Part shown: positions 35,621-47,193 of the stretch, one piece after another | How positions within the stretch are numbered: the stretch's first letter is position 1 | Layout: every line of letters begins with the position of its first letter | NCBI GenBank assembly: GCA_021229015.1 | Contig: CM037789.1 | Location: 38,876,211 to 38,940,210, forward strand | Length of the DNA stretch: 64,000 nt | Direction: 5' to 3' | Source: Solen grandis | Taxonomy: Eukaryota; Mollusca; Bivalvia; Adapedonta; Solenidae | Translations under genes and position numbers: made by a program | The notes under the pieces: model-generated | The model's database searches: none | The model's input: only the letters and a program-made list of their open reading frames with translations | Told to the model about the DNA's origin: nothing

Positions 35621-37707
35621 ATTAAGTTGTTTATTAAATGATTCTTTATAAGATAAGTCCTTAACATGCATTGTATATATCGTTTTCCATAATTTAAATG
35701 TTGCATATTGTCAGTTTGAGGAAATTTATATTAAGAAAATATTTATGTTTAGTGACAGTGTGAGATTTGTAATATTTTTCTAAGTGTGTTCAAAAGATAC
35801 AACTACTATCTGTTCTCTCTACTTTGTTAATATACATACCAGAATTGAGTCTTATTATAATGTTCATTTTCAAATATTACTTTTACTTATAGTTGTTATT
35901 AAATATATGATAGCATAAACATGCTATTTCTTTTTGTTCTGATAAATTTATACCTTTTTTGTGAATTTAATTTCACATCTTTTTCCCAATCAGCTATAAT
36001 TAAAATTTGGAACATTATTTTTTCTAGGACTGGTTCACTTTTGAATGAGCAAAATGTTGATTGTTACATTTAAGAGATGATATTGATACAAGCTCAGATT
36101 GGTATCCCAGTATCTATTTCTTCCTTCCTGTCCTGTTTTAGTGGTATTGTTATACACCCAGATACGAAGTACAAGGGGCCATATTGGAGTCGCGTCAGTC
36201 TGTCCGTCTGTCTAAACAAAATTTGTCTGCCCTATTTCTCATCTACCTTTGGTGGGATTTTGATCAAGCTTTACAAGACTGATAAGTACCAAGCCTAGTT
36301 GTGCATATTGTTGGCATGTCATGACTCACTTGATTTTGAATGAGTTATGGCCCTTTGTTATATTTTCAAGACTGTCTAACATTGTAACATCTGTGACAAA
36401 GCAGTTTTTCTGAGTTAAAATTTCTTCTTTAGAAATTCTTTTGTGCAAGGCTTTAGTACAAATATTTCTCTTAACTGTTCACATATCATGATAGTTTTTT
36501 TTGTTTTGTTTTTCAAATTTTGTTATAAACAACTTGTGGACGTGAACATTACAACTGAAATGTAGATTTTTTAGTAGTGTCAAAACAAGACATTTTTGGG
36601 GCATTGGAGTTACATATATTTTACTTTTTGTCAAAAGCCTTAGGTATATGACTTTTTTTATTAAGTTTTGCATTGCTATTTGGCTTCATAAAAGTAACTT
36701 TAAAAGAATGTCTTGGGGACTGTTTGGTGCCATTTCTCCTTTTACTTGAGTTCAAACATGAAAAATATACATAATTACATAATGTTAATTTGAAATTTGG
36801 GGACTTTTGGAAAAGGGATTTAGTCTTTCCTTCAGTAGATTTGGTAATCAGGCAGAAGATATATCATCTATTGTGAAAGACCAGTATACACTGAAAATTT
36901 GATATACCAGTATTATTTATAAGCATTTATTTTTTATTATTTGTGTCCATACCCCATTTGACCTGCAATGGACATAGAATTTTGCTTAAGGTCATTCATA
37001 ATAGTTTCAAAAATACATATGGGAGGCAGTCTCATTTGAATGTTAAAAATATCATTTATTTATTATGCACATACATGGACAACCAGCAATAATTGACAGT
37101 AAGGTATAATTGAACACATTTGTATGTTGGAATTAGATATTTTCATACATCCTACAAGCTTTCTGTAACCACAAAAATCCATTCAGGCTAAGCCAAGACA
37201 TTCTGCCTTTGTTGAATCTGACATTATTTAAGAGATGTGTATCTACCTCACTGTGTGAAGATGTCACTTGGGGCCACTGTACATGATTTTCATCCCCTCA
37301 CAGTCAGATTTCCTTGTGTGCCTTAATACGAGAACAAGTCCCACATCTGTCTTTATCCCACCTTTTAATGGCACTTATTTTTTTAAATCTTAAGCTGTCA
37401 AAATTTAAGAAACTTATATATTTGTTCTGATTTTTTATTTTGTCATCGATACAGCTAACCTATAAACTTGCACAATTTTGATACGTCACTGCTACTTATC
37501 AAAAATGGTGAAATTGATTTGCCAAGTCCTTGATAGGAAAAAAAATGCACAAATCAGTTGATAACAAAAATATTTATACCAATCATAAACTGAATTTTTA
37601 TTAATGTCTTGGTTAAATCTTTTTTAATTAAAATTTTTTTTTTGGAAATTGTTGTTTCTTGATTTCTCATAATCACAAGTTAATTAAATGACTGTTATTA
37701 TGAACTT

Positions 37708-37863
37708 AGGTACCCGGTACGTTACTTTGACTGAAAAACTGCCTCATTAAAAAAAAAAAAATCAACAACTGTATATATAATAATTATTATATATAAGGTT
37801 GTTTATTTTTTATTTTTTTTTAAATGTGGCAGTTTTTCAGTCAAAGCAACGTACCGGATACCT
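37708..37863 (+). repeat. 156 nt hairpin element in the BAZ2B 3'UTR
   Basis: Arms 37708-37743 and 37828-37863 (36 nt) match at 34 positions as an inverted repeat; both differences would be A-C mispairs in RNA. Inside lie an A-run opposite a T-run and a perfect AT palindrome (TATATATAATAA and its complement, near 37771-37794). The whole block folds end to end. It is probably a small palindromic MITE. Placement in the 3'UTR means the mRNA would carry a long duplex. Confidence 0.85.
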
Positions 37864-38391
37864 TTGTTTATGAAAATAAGGTAATCCATATGCATATACC
37901 AACTTACCTCTCTATTTCAAAATGCATTTTCTTCATACAATCATCTTTTAATTATTATTTTACAGGACTGGTCTACACATTTCAGTAATAACATTTTGCG
38001 TACAAAGGAAGATTTTCAAAGTATTTTACCATTGTACAGTTTATTTTGATACATCTTTACATTATTTTGTAAAATTGAATTTGTTTTTCAAACCAAAGTA
38101 AACCATTTTTAAAACTATTGTTTCACTTTCTTAGAAAAATTTGTTTGTTTAGTACACATTACACTGTTTCACATGAAACTGGTTCTTTTGTAAATGTCGA
38201 GTGAATTCATAAATACTTTTTGTTTGTTTGAAAGATGAAAGGGGTGATCAATGAAGTATCACTGTTACCATTTTAAAAACTCTTAAAAGAAGTGTGTAAC
38301 TTACAAAAGAATTTGTAGAAGACATATGGATAATGGACATATTTATTATTACTTTTCTGTCTTCTGGCATTTCATTGAATAGGATTTAGGC

Positions 38392-38397
38392 AATAAA
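38392..38397 (+). promoter_or_regulatory. Internal polyadenylation signal AATAAA
   Basis: Canonical hexamer in the 3'UTR. No obvious GT-rich element follows closely, so it is weaker than the one at 39321. Confidence 0.35.
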
Positions 38398-39320
38398 ATT
38401 GAGATACAAGTTAAGTTCTCTAATTAAATATATCACAGGAATATAGAGACCACTTGTTCATCTGTTGCTATGGTTACAAAAGTACATTGTCCAATGTATA
38501 AAAGGACAGTGATATAATTATTTGGTGAAATTGTTAAGCTGCAAATGAACAACATACTGAGTTGAGTAAGACAACTAAAGTAGATCTTATTTACATATAT
38601 TAAAAAAAATCAAATTTTAAGTTTATATTGTAGTATTTTTTTTATTTATTCCTCATTGTCAGAATTAAATTAATTAAATGTTGTGCTTTTTGCGGAAACG
38701 GCTGAAGCACCATAAGCTTTACTTTATGTTGCTTTTCATTTTTTACTGAGAAAAAAAAAGCGTATTTTTCCCACAAATCAGGTTGATTTCTATAAATATG
38801 TGCAATTTTAGAATGTACAGTATTCATGGATATTTTTGTTTGATTGCGTTTCTTCAAACCTCGTTGATAATATCACTGACAGATGTGTATATTTCTGTAG
38901 TCTTTATTATTTTATGTTGTATATTCATGCTGCTAAAGCAATCACTGTCATTACCCCACCCACCGTGTGTCTTCTCTCCTGTCCATTCTAAATATCATAT
39001 GGAACACCTTTGTTATTATCCCATATTCATACTACATGTTTGCTATTGTAATGTCAAGTTGATTGAAATTCAAATTTTCCAGATGAAGGTTATTGCCCCT
39101 TATTTTGTTTAATTAAAGAAGTAAATGGGGGGGCGACATTTCATTTTGTTTACTGGACAAGGTAGCAAGATAACAGCGCGAGGTGTTCGATATGATACAG
39201 GATTACATAATATAAATACGTGTACGTCTATTTATAGATTTTGTGACTACATGGGTCAGTGTGTCTGTAGCATTACAAACTCATTTACATAATGTGAAAT
39301 ATTGTATATTGAAAAAAAGC

Positions 39321-39326
39321 AATAAA
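39321..39326 (+). terminator. Distal polyadenylation signal AATAAA of BAZ2B
   Basis: The AATAAA is followed about 20 nt later by a GT-rich stretch (CTTGTGTCTTTGT), the arrangement expected of a cleavage/polyadenylation site. A retrotransposon fragment begins just downstream, so the gene very likely ends here. Confidence 0.6.
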
Positions 39327-39360
39327 AAGTACTGAAATCATGCATCTTGTGTCTTTGTAA

Positions 39361-40398
39361 TATTGGTTTGTCCTTTCTCACAAAGTTGTTATCACTTCCT
39401 AGAATTATTTAGGAATAAACGTTCATGTGAAACACAACTACTTGAATGCATAGATGACCTTACAAAAAACCTAGAAATGGGAAAACAGACAGACCTCCTC
39501 ATACTGGATTTCTCAAAAGCTTTTGATAAGGTGTCCCACAGCCTAATTACTCCACAAACTCCATCATTATGGCATCAGAGGAAAGACAAACAACTGGATT
39601 AAAGCATTTCTGTCTAATAGATCACAAGTAGTATTAGTTGATGGGGAATCCTCAGACAGAGTCAAAGTAGAATCTGGAGTACCCCAAGGATCTGTACTAG
39701 GGCCAAGCTTATTTTTATTCTACATAAATGACCTACCAGAAACACTTCATTCAACTGTTAGATTATTTGCAGATGATACTGTAGTTTACCTTACTATTGC
39801 AGCATATAATGGTTGCCATAAACTCCAATCAGACCTAGACAAACTGTCAATGTGGGAAAAAAATGGAAAATGAAATTTCATCCAGAGAAATGCAGTGTCA
39901 TGTCCGTCATTAAGAAGAAAAACCCAATCAAATGGAATTATAATTTTCATGGACATACACTTAAACACGAAACATCAACAAAATGCCTTGGGATGTACAA
40001 TCACTAAAGATCTAGACTGGAATGAACATATCCAGAACATAACAAGCAAAGCCAGTCGAAGCCTAGGATTCCTGCATAGAAATTTACGAATTAACTCCAA
40101 ATCTATCAAAGAACAAGCATACAAAACTTTAGTCAGACCCCGATTAGAATATGCGACAACAGTATGGGATCCATATAACCAAAACCAAATTGACAAAGTC
40201 GAAAGAGTACAAAGAAGAGCCGCAAAGTACGTCACAAGCCGTCACAGGAATCGTTCGAGCGTAAGTGAAATGTTACAAGAATTAGGATGGAAAAGTCTCC
40301 AAACCAGACGAAAAGAAGCTAGACTTATAACGTTTTATAAAATAGTTAACAACATGGTCGCGATTAAAAAAGAAAATGATCTTCAAAAGTCAAATAGA
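39361..40398 (+). pseudogene. Non-LTR retrotransposon reverse transcriptase, broken
   Basis: Three successive frames give one RT: TDLLILDFSKAFDKVSH (39494 on), VPQGSVLGPSLFLFYINDLP and RLFADDTVVYL (about 39675-39795), then KCLGCTITKDLDWNEHI and a C-terminal LRINSKSIKEQAYKTLVRPR region (to 40398). Frame shifts lie near 39560 and 39860, the second at an A-run. The FADD box is the catalytic motif of LINE RTs. Its N-terminal endonuclease is missing and the 3' end enters a 100-N gap. It sits just after the BAZ2B polyadenylation site. Confidence 0.9.
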
Positions 40399-40498
40399 NN
40401 NNNNNNNNNNNNNNNNNNNNNNNNNNNNNNNNNNNNNNNNNNNNNNNNNNNNNNNNNNNNNNNNNNNNNNNNNNNNNNNNNNNNNNNNNNNNNNNNNN
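40399..40498. other. Assembly gap (100 N)
   Basis: Exactly 100 N, the conventional size for a gap of unknown length. It separates the LINE RT from a tandem-core element. The 219-codon frame drawn across it is not real. Confidence 0.99.
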
Positions 40499-41268
40499 TT
40501 GAATGCAAAATTTTAACAAATATTTCTAAGTTAAAAGGGGCCCATAATTTGTAAAATATTATCTTCCTTGATAGTATGATACCCCTAAACATATTAAAGA
40601 TGTTTCAAATCAATCCCATGCCTGGACTCTGAGATTTAAGCATGAAAGTACCTTGCATGCAAAACTTCAACCGAAATTTCTAAGTTAGAAAAGGGGCCAT
40701 AACTTCGAGTATATTCCATCAAAAGTTATCTCCCTTGAAAGTATGATACCCCAAAACATATTAAAGATGTTTCAAATCAATCGCATGCCTGGATACTAAG
40801 ATATAAGCATGAGAGTATCTTGCATGCAAAACTTAAACCACAATTTCTAAGTTAAAAAAGGGGCCATACTTTATATTTTATTCAATCATGAGTCATCTAC
40901 CTTGGTTGTCTGATGCCCCTGAACCTATTTATAAACTTTCAAGTCAATACCATAAATGGTCAATGATTTATAAGGTTGATAGTAACTTACAAGCAAAACT
41001 TTAATCAAATTTTCTACTGCATACAAAACTTTAACCAAATTTAAAAAGGGGCCATAATTTATATTATATTCAGTCAAGAGTTATCTACCTTGATTGTCTG
41101 ATGCCCCTGAACCTATTTAAAAACTTTCAAGTCAGTACCATATATGGTTATTGAGTTATAAGGTTGATAGTAACTTGCATGCAAAACTCTAACCAAAAGC
41201 TGCAACGCCAACCCCGACGCAAGGGCGACTACAATAGCCCTCATATTCTTCGAATAGTCGAGCTAAAA
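40499..41268 (-). mobile_element. Helentron/HINE-like element, minus strand, truncated by gap
   Basis: The right end CTTCGAATAGTCGAGCTAAA is the inverse of the 5' end type seen at 11350. Four diverged core units contain GGGGCCATAA-like sequence (about 40537, 40694, 40860, 41047; spacing 157-187 bp). Its hairpin 3' end would lie in the gap. Confidence 0.65.
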
Positions 41269-41974
41269 ACGCATTCAGTAATATCTAAGCATGCGCATGT
41301 TTTTAACTTTTGTTCATATTCATAAATTGCTTTAAATCGCAGTTTTTGAGGTGAATCTAACGGTCTTGTATAATGAAGACTTCAAGCTAGTGACGTCAGT
41401 CTCTATCAATGGATTGTCTGTGTTTCTGACTGGTCCCGTAATTCATTCTAACAAAGAAATAATCCCAAAGATAATAAACTCATATAAACGTGTGAAGGCA
41501 ATCTTGTATACCCTCGGCGCCACCGCGATATTGTGAGAAAACGCCGGTGCGCTTGTACTGAAATAACTACTGCACTGAGTTGTGTTCCGACACCACTGGA
41601 AAGCCTATGATGATCATCTACAGCATAAGGTGCACGTGAAGAACATGGTAAACTTCAGCTGACTGTAACTGGTATAACGGCGGATACAAAGTAAAATAAT
41701 GACTGTTTAAATATGATAGTAACCAATATAAGGTCTTAATGATTGATTAAGGACTGAGAGGAAAATATTTCAGGAAGGAAATAGTTCAATTAATGAAAAA
41801 AGATAATCTTTGCTAATATTTCGGCAAATTTTGCCTTTATGACGAAAATGTGAAAAAAAAATGATCCAGCGTTTATGTTTGTACTGTCACAATATTCTTT
41901 AATGTATTTTTCCTCTTCATAAAGGCAGTAATTTTTGTAGGGAGTTACTTTATTTATTTACTAGTATTACATGT
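41269..41974. other. Intergenic, nothing recognised
   Basis: Sequence with no ORF of interest. A 61-codon frame at 41351 has no motif. Confidence 0.6.
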
Positions 41975-42245
41975 AACATGGTTAGAGCGTCCGCCCTGGA
42001 ATCGAAAAGTCTTGGGTTCGATCCCCGGCCGCGTCATACCAAAGTCGTAAAATAATGAGATCCCTTGTTTGATGCTCATCATATAAAGGTATTGCCAGGA
42101 ATGGTTTACCCGGTGTCAGATATTGTGACTAGATGTCTACGGCGTGATGCTGCAGTGTGACAGCACCGCATCTGTCTCAAGCAGACATTGTCTCGAAATG
42201 ACTTAAATACCGTCGGTGGGACGTTAGACCCAACAATCAAACAAA
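41975..42245 (+). mobile_element. tRNA-derived SINE, near full length
   Basis: GGTTAGAGCGTCCGCC (A-box region), GGTTCGATCCCCGGCC (B-box, 42015 on), the body GGTTTACCCGGTGTCAGA and GCGTGATGCTGCAGTGTGAC, and a tail with CAATCAAACAAAC. It is the best-preserved promoter of the SINE copies here. Confidence 0.85.
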
Positions 42246-44490
42246 CTAGCATTTATTTATTTTATGGGATTATTTTCTATAACAAAACAAAAGTGTTCTA
42301 AGTCATTAAATTTATCGCATAGACGGGGTAATCCCCGCAAAGCTAGTACATGTAACTTATACAAAATTTGGAATTATTGTGGATTATTTTATGTAACAAA
42401 CGCTACATTCGAATGATTCTCTCCCCTGATTTTACAGTGTTGGTCTGTCAAAGTTTTTTTCTTTTTCTTTCTTTTTATTTTTTTAACAGGACGTCCATTT
42501 AAGTCTTAAGATTTGACAATAATGACCTATACAATTGTTGTTGTTTTTTTAATATTTTCGACGATTTTACAAATGACTGCAATCATTAAGTACTTTACAA
42601 GTTTAACTATTATTTTATTTCAGCCACGCATGTGAGTAACGGTATTTTTCTATAACAATGGTTATCTTTATATTTTGAACAAGCGCTACATTCGAATGCT
42701 CCGCAAGAGCATTAGACCTAAGGGGTCAAGGTCATTTGATAAAGGTCAGGGTACCTGGCTGGTAGAGCTTATCAAGGTGCATGCACCTGTAAAGTCTGAA
42801 GGCAGTAGGTGGAAGGATTTCCGCGTTATGGTCAAGATTAAGTTTTGTGACAGACAGACGTCAGACAAACAGACAGACAGAATAAAACAATATGCACCGA
42901 TCTACCGATGCGGTGGCATAAACTATATTTAGAAGGACTAAAGGATAGGAAAAAAGTTAAATATTATGTACAACCAGACAAAAATGACGAATCGTTGTAT
43001 TGACCGGTGTTTTGCTATCGCTTAGTAGCACAGAACTGGATTTTCCGCGGAATACACCTGCCCCACTCTCGATCTTGCACGAGAATACATGGTATTTCGC
43101 CGAGTTTCTTATCTTTGGGTTTAGGTCCTTGATTCTAACTTTGGGAAACCCGCATATGACGTGTACACAAACGGATACGCTAGGCTATCTGCCAAATGCA
43201 ACATGTCCGAAATATTACGAAAACGATGATAAGGGACTCACAAAACGACGGAAATACAATGGCTTGTGGCTGTGACCGCAAGCCAAATGTATACCAAAAT
43301 AGTATGTTTGTTAAATTTCCTATTATTTCTAATTATTATTTCAAAAAAACAATCTTGTTCATACAAGCATTTTTTTTACTAACAACGCACGTTGTTAATT
43401 TCTACAGTCGAAGATGTCATTACATGTAATTTTAATGGAAATTGTTTATCATAAATATGATGAGTTGTATATACGTACGGCGTACTATTTAATGTTTAAG
43501 ATTAAAACAATCATTATATAATCATAAACACACATGTTTCCGTACAATTTATTGGTAGAGTCTTGTATTTGTTTTTGCCAATATTTCAACACGTGTGCTA
43601 CTGAAAAGCACAGATCTAGTACGTACTATATTTTGATAGTCTACACTTTACAGTCAAAATAGCACCACAATACTAAAACGGGAAATAATGCAAAACCATG
43701 TGTGTTGTTTAACATAATCAATTATCTAGGAAACAATATAGCACTGTCCAGAGTGCCAATAAGAATATATGTTGTCGAGTTTATTTATGTGTTCTATCGA
43801 CCCTAGAAAATACCAGAGATACAAATTGTTTCCCTGAGGTCAGGCTAATTTATATAAAAGGTCAAACAAAAACAGGCTTCGTTCCGGTGCAAATTCTGAG
43901 CAAAAACACCGAAGTCTGAACAATATACAAAATATAGATAAACCTGTGTAAACGTACAAATATGTGTCTAGATGTAAGTGTGAAATATATATTTGGAGGT
44001 TAGCTTACAAATATATGCCTGGAGAATGGCGTGTACATTTGTATTTTAAAGTTGGCGTGCAAGTAATTATATTAAGGTTTACGTGCATGAAAACGATAAA
44101 CAAAACTGGCGCCTCGAAATTTCTGGAGAAAAAAAAAACATATTGTGATGTACATGTATGAATAATGACTTAAGCGTTTCACCACTTTACATGTGTTTTT
44201 GTTTGTATAGCTGTATATATTGTACATGTTTCATGCCAATTTATAGTATGTAATATTATATGGATTATGATTTTTTTTTCATTTTATTTAGAATTAAAAA
44301 TACAACATATGTTTAGAGCTAATACATACAGTAAACGAATAATTTAAGCAAAAACTTTAGTGTGTCATTTTTTTTTGGGGGGGGGGGGGAGTATTTGGTA
44401 ACATTTACTCTGTCATGAGGATAATATTAAATTTTTGAGAATGCGCTAATTTAGACATGCAAGTAATCCACGATTAAGTTTTTAATTATT
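42246..44490. other. Intergenic, no gene supported
   Basis: AT-rich with small frames (85 codons at 42675, 91 at 43000) that lack motifs or repeats suggesting function. 42670-42930 has a GACAGACAGACG-type stretch, probably part of a dispersed repeat. A G-run sits near 44379. Confidence 0.55.
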
Positions 44491-44503
44491 TCTAATTTCA
44501 AAT

Positions 44504-44546
<43 letters not shown>

Positions 44547-44547
44547 T
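44504..44547. repeat. (TA)n(TG)n microsatellite
   Basis: About 10 TA units followed by about 11 TG units. Confidence 0.95.
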
Positions 44548-44814
44548 TGTACACCAATAAAGGATATTTAGGATAAAAAAACAACAACAACAAAAACATT
44601 ACTTTGTCGTCAATTATCTTTCGACCGGAGATATGCAATTAGGTCCACCTGGTTGCCTGAATTATCTGACATTGTTGGTTTCACATACAGACGTATTAAA
44701 ATGTTAGGACAAGTCTCTGTACCACAAAAGATAGCTTCTTTGCTTTGATCTACAGAAAAAGCAGATGTCCACTATGGTGGAATGAATTTGTATAATGTTG
44801 ATTGGCTAACCTAA

Positions 44815-45111
44815 CTCGTGGCCACGAGATAATCTAACGATTTGATTATTGGTCTATTAACTCGTCACCACGAGACTGCTCACTCGTGGCCACGAGTTTA
44901 CTGACCAATCAAATTGTTAGAATATCTCGTGGCCACGAGATAGCAATATTTTTTTCTTAGCAACTCGTGGCCACGAGTTAACATTTTTTTCTCAGTAACT
45001 CGTGACCACGAGTGAGCGAGATTTTTTTTTCTTAGCTATATCTCGTGGCCACGAGATAGCGATATTTGTTTTTTTTTTATTTTTTCTTTGTTACTAACTC
45101 TTGGCCACGAG
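44815..45111. repeat. Nested palindrome array, CTCGTGGCCACGAG
   Basis: Eight copies of this 14 bp palindrome (five exact, three with one to two changes) start at 44815, 44861, 44883, 44926, 44964, 44999, 45042 and 45098. Flanks alternate between A-A-CTCG and A-T-CTCG forms. The first four sit in a larger inverted repeat (ATTTGATTATTGGTC against GACCAATCAAAT). Later copies are spaced by T-rich tracts. No coding content. Confidence 0.9.
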
Positions 45112-45889
45112 ATAATAACTAAGAAAACACCATGTCCCCTCTGTGCTTCTGTACTGTATACATACACATTCAGAAATGCAAATATTCGGCCACTGAAATG
45201 TGTGTTGTAAGAAACTGATCACCACACATACCTGTATTTTATTGAATTCCTGAATTTTAAACGCTATAAAAAAGATATTCCCACATTTTAATTCCAAGAT
45301 AACTCTTTACAATATACTGAAACATTGAAACATTAAATGTTCCTAAATTCCAAATTAATTCTAAATAAATAAAAATCTTAACATTTTACTGAAACGTTAA
45401 ATATCCCCACAGTTTAATTTCAAGATCAAAGCAATGGGAGTACTGTCAGAAGCGAAAGTTAAAATGTGTGAATAATAAAGTCATTGCCTTCAATTTTTTT
45501 TTTGTGGTATGCATATAAAAAAGGGAAGTTACATCTTACCAAAAATCAGGTAAGACAGATTATGGTTCATGGTCTCTGTCAAATTAAATAAATAGCTAAG
45601 GAATAGTTGTGGTTCTTAGTATCGATCCTCTCATTCACCAATACCTTTAATACATAATAGATTTGTTGCCGTCAAGTATAATTTTAATAGAACAGCGAGA
45701 AAACGGGACAAGATCTCAATTCACTTCCTTCCCATGTGTAAAGAATGATATTAATATTTCATTTTTTTTAATATGGTCTAGATAAGCATATTTTCAGCAT
45801 ATAACTTATGAGGCTATGTTGGATAGAGTTCAATCTCTCACTCCAGGTCAATCTTCAAGGTTCAAACAGGTTTTCCATACCCGTCCGTT

Positions 45890-46628
45890 GGCTTAGTTTC
45901 GAAGGTTCGGTTGAGGCTTTGGCCACAAATTATTCTAACCTTTTGTCAGTGTTTAAGAGGAAAGATCAGGAAAATCACTAAGTCTATGCAAACCTGTCAG
46001 TTGCTACACGTTCTTATATGTTGCACACTTTCTGTGTGATGTCTTGAAACCCCTGGTCATTATGTCAAAGATGTTTCAGAAATCAGATCTTGACTTCTCT
46101 CAGGTCACCCCTCTTCTCTCTTCAACATTTTCCCGGTTGGAAATACTCAGAGATGACAGAAATGGTCAAAATCTTTCAAGGTTTTTGGAGGTTACACCTT
46201 CTGAGCCACAGCTGGACTCAGATGGTTTGTGCACATTTGATTTTCAAGGGCATACTATTAGTGACAGTGAAAAGCAGAGGCTAGAGGCAGTCAATGTGTG
46301 TAACCAGTTTATGACTGGTATGGTCAAAAGTTTAAATGACAGGTTTTCAGACAATAGTGATGCTGAGGTTCTCACTGGATTAAGTATATGTAATTTATTT
46401 AATCCAGATATTGACATGGTTAACCTTGCTGTCGGGTACAAAGAATTATATCCAGCTGCTGCTGAGACAGATGAAAGGTTTCTTGTTGCCCCCGTCTCCA
46501 CAGCCGATTGTGAACGGGGTTTCAGCAAACAAAATGTGGTCAAAACTTCGCTCAGAAATTCTTTGTGCTTTAGATCACTGGATTCATTACTCAGAATTTC
46601 ACTCAATGGTAACAATGTATGTCATTGA
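45890..46628 (+). pseudogene. hAT-family transposase C-terminal fragment
   Basis: A 194-codon frame (46044-46628) ends with TADCERGFSKQNVVKTSLRN and LDSLLRISL, the hAT dimerisation region (Dimer_Tnp_hAT) near the protein C-terminus. Upstream frames at 45900-46040 read NYSNLLSVFKRKDQ and ATRSYMLHTF, continuing the RNase H-like core, but a TAA and a one-base shift near 46035 interrupt it. The DDE residues and N-terminal zinc finger are not found. It resembles the KIAA1586/ZNF862-type hAT relatives. A dead copy or a domesticated remnant; I favour dead. Confidence 0.8.
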
Positions 46629-46934
46629 TAGTAAAGAATTACAGTGACATTGTACATAATAAAAGACTCGTTCAATGTAAATGTTGTGCCAGTGTAAAAA
46701 ATGAATTATTGACTAAATGATAAATTAAAAAAAAACCAAGTATTTATGATAATGGTACAATGATACCAGTTACATGTTCATTGTACATAATGTTCATGAT
46801 AAGAAACTTTCTCTTTCAGTGCTAATGTTGTATCATGAAAATATTTTGACCCAAATAGTACCGTTTGAACAAAAGCCCATCCCAGCCATGCTTTTTCATG
46901 CAGTGAACGTAATATAATGGCTGTGTGAAGTTGG

Positions 46935-47193
46935 CTCGACATACGACATGCAACATACGACATTCAACTCTCACTATTCACGACATTGGACATTCAGATT
47001 TTGAATGTCGCACGCGACATTCACGACATTGGACATTCAGATTTTGAATGTCGCGGCACGACATTCACGACATTGGACATTCAGATTTTAAATGTCGCAC
47101 GCGACATTCACGACATTGGACATTCAAAATCTGAATGTTCAATGTCGTGAATGTCGTGCCGCGACATTCAAAATCTGAATGTCCAATGTCGAG
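46935..47193. repeat. Palindromic 43 bp repeats with terminal inversion
   Basis: Unit starts (CGACATTGGACATTCAG) at 46981, 47024, 47068 and 47111, period 43-44 bp. Each holds the inverted pair ACATTCA/TGAATGT. The last about 70 bp (47125-47192) repeat 47024-47092 in inverse orientation, so the array ends in a long hairpin. Half the array thus reads the same on both strands. Confidence 0.9.

Larger units (their letters stand above)
34485..39345 (+). other. BAZ2B: BAZ2B 3'UTR (about 4.9 kb, inferred)
   Basis: AT-rich sequence with no coding potential after the stop codon. The length is inferred from the last good polyadenylation signal (39321-39326). Internal AATAAA signals at 35615 and 38392 could give shorter isoforms. 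It contains a dispersed repeat near 36130-36400 and a near-perfect hairpin at 37708-37863. RNA data are needed to fix the end. Confidence 0.6.

Noticed and set aside
39895..40554. 219-codon ORF across the N gap
   Set aside because: Real only to 40398 as LINE RT. The part through and after the gap is artefactual.
43000..43275. 91-codon ORF in intergenic region
   Set aside because: No motif, no splice or promoter evidence, and overlapped by another random frame.
44815..45111. CRISPR-like array
   Set aside because: Repeats are short palindromes with spacers of very unequal length, in a eukaryotic genome, with no cas genes.
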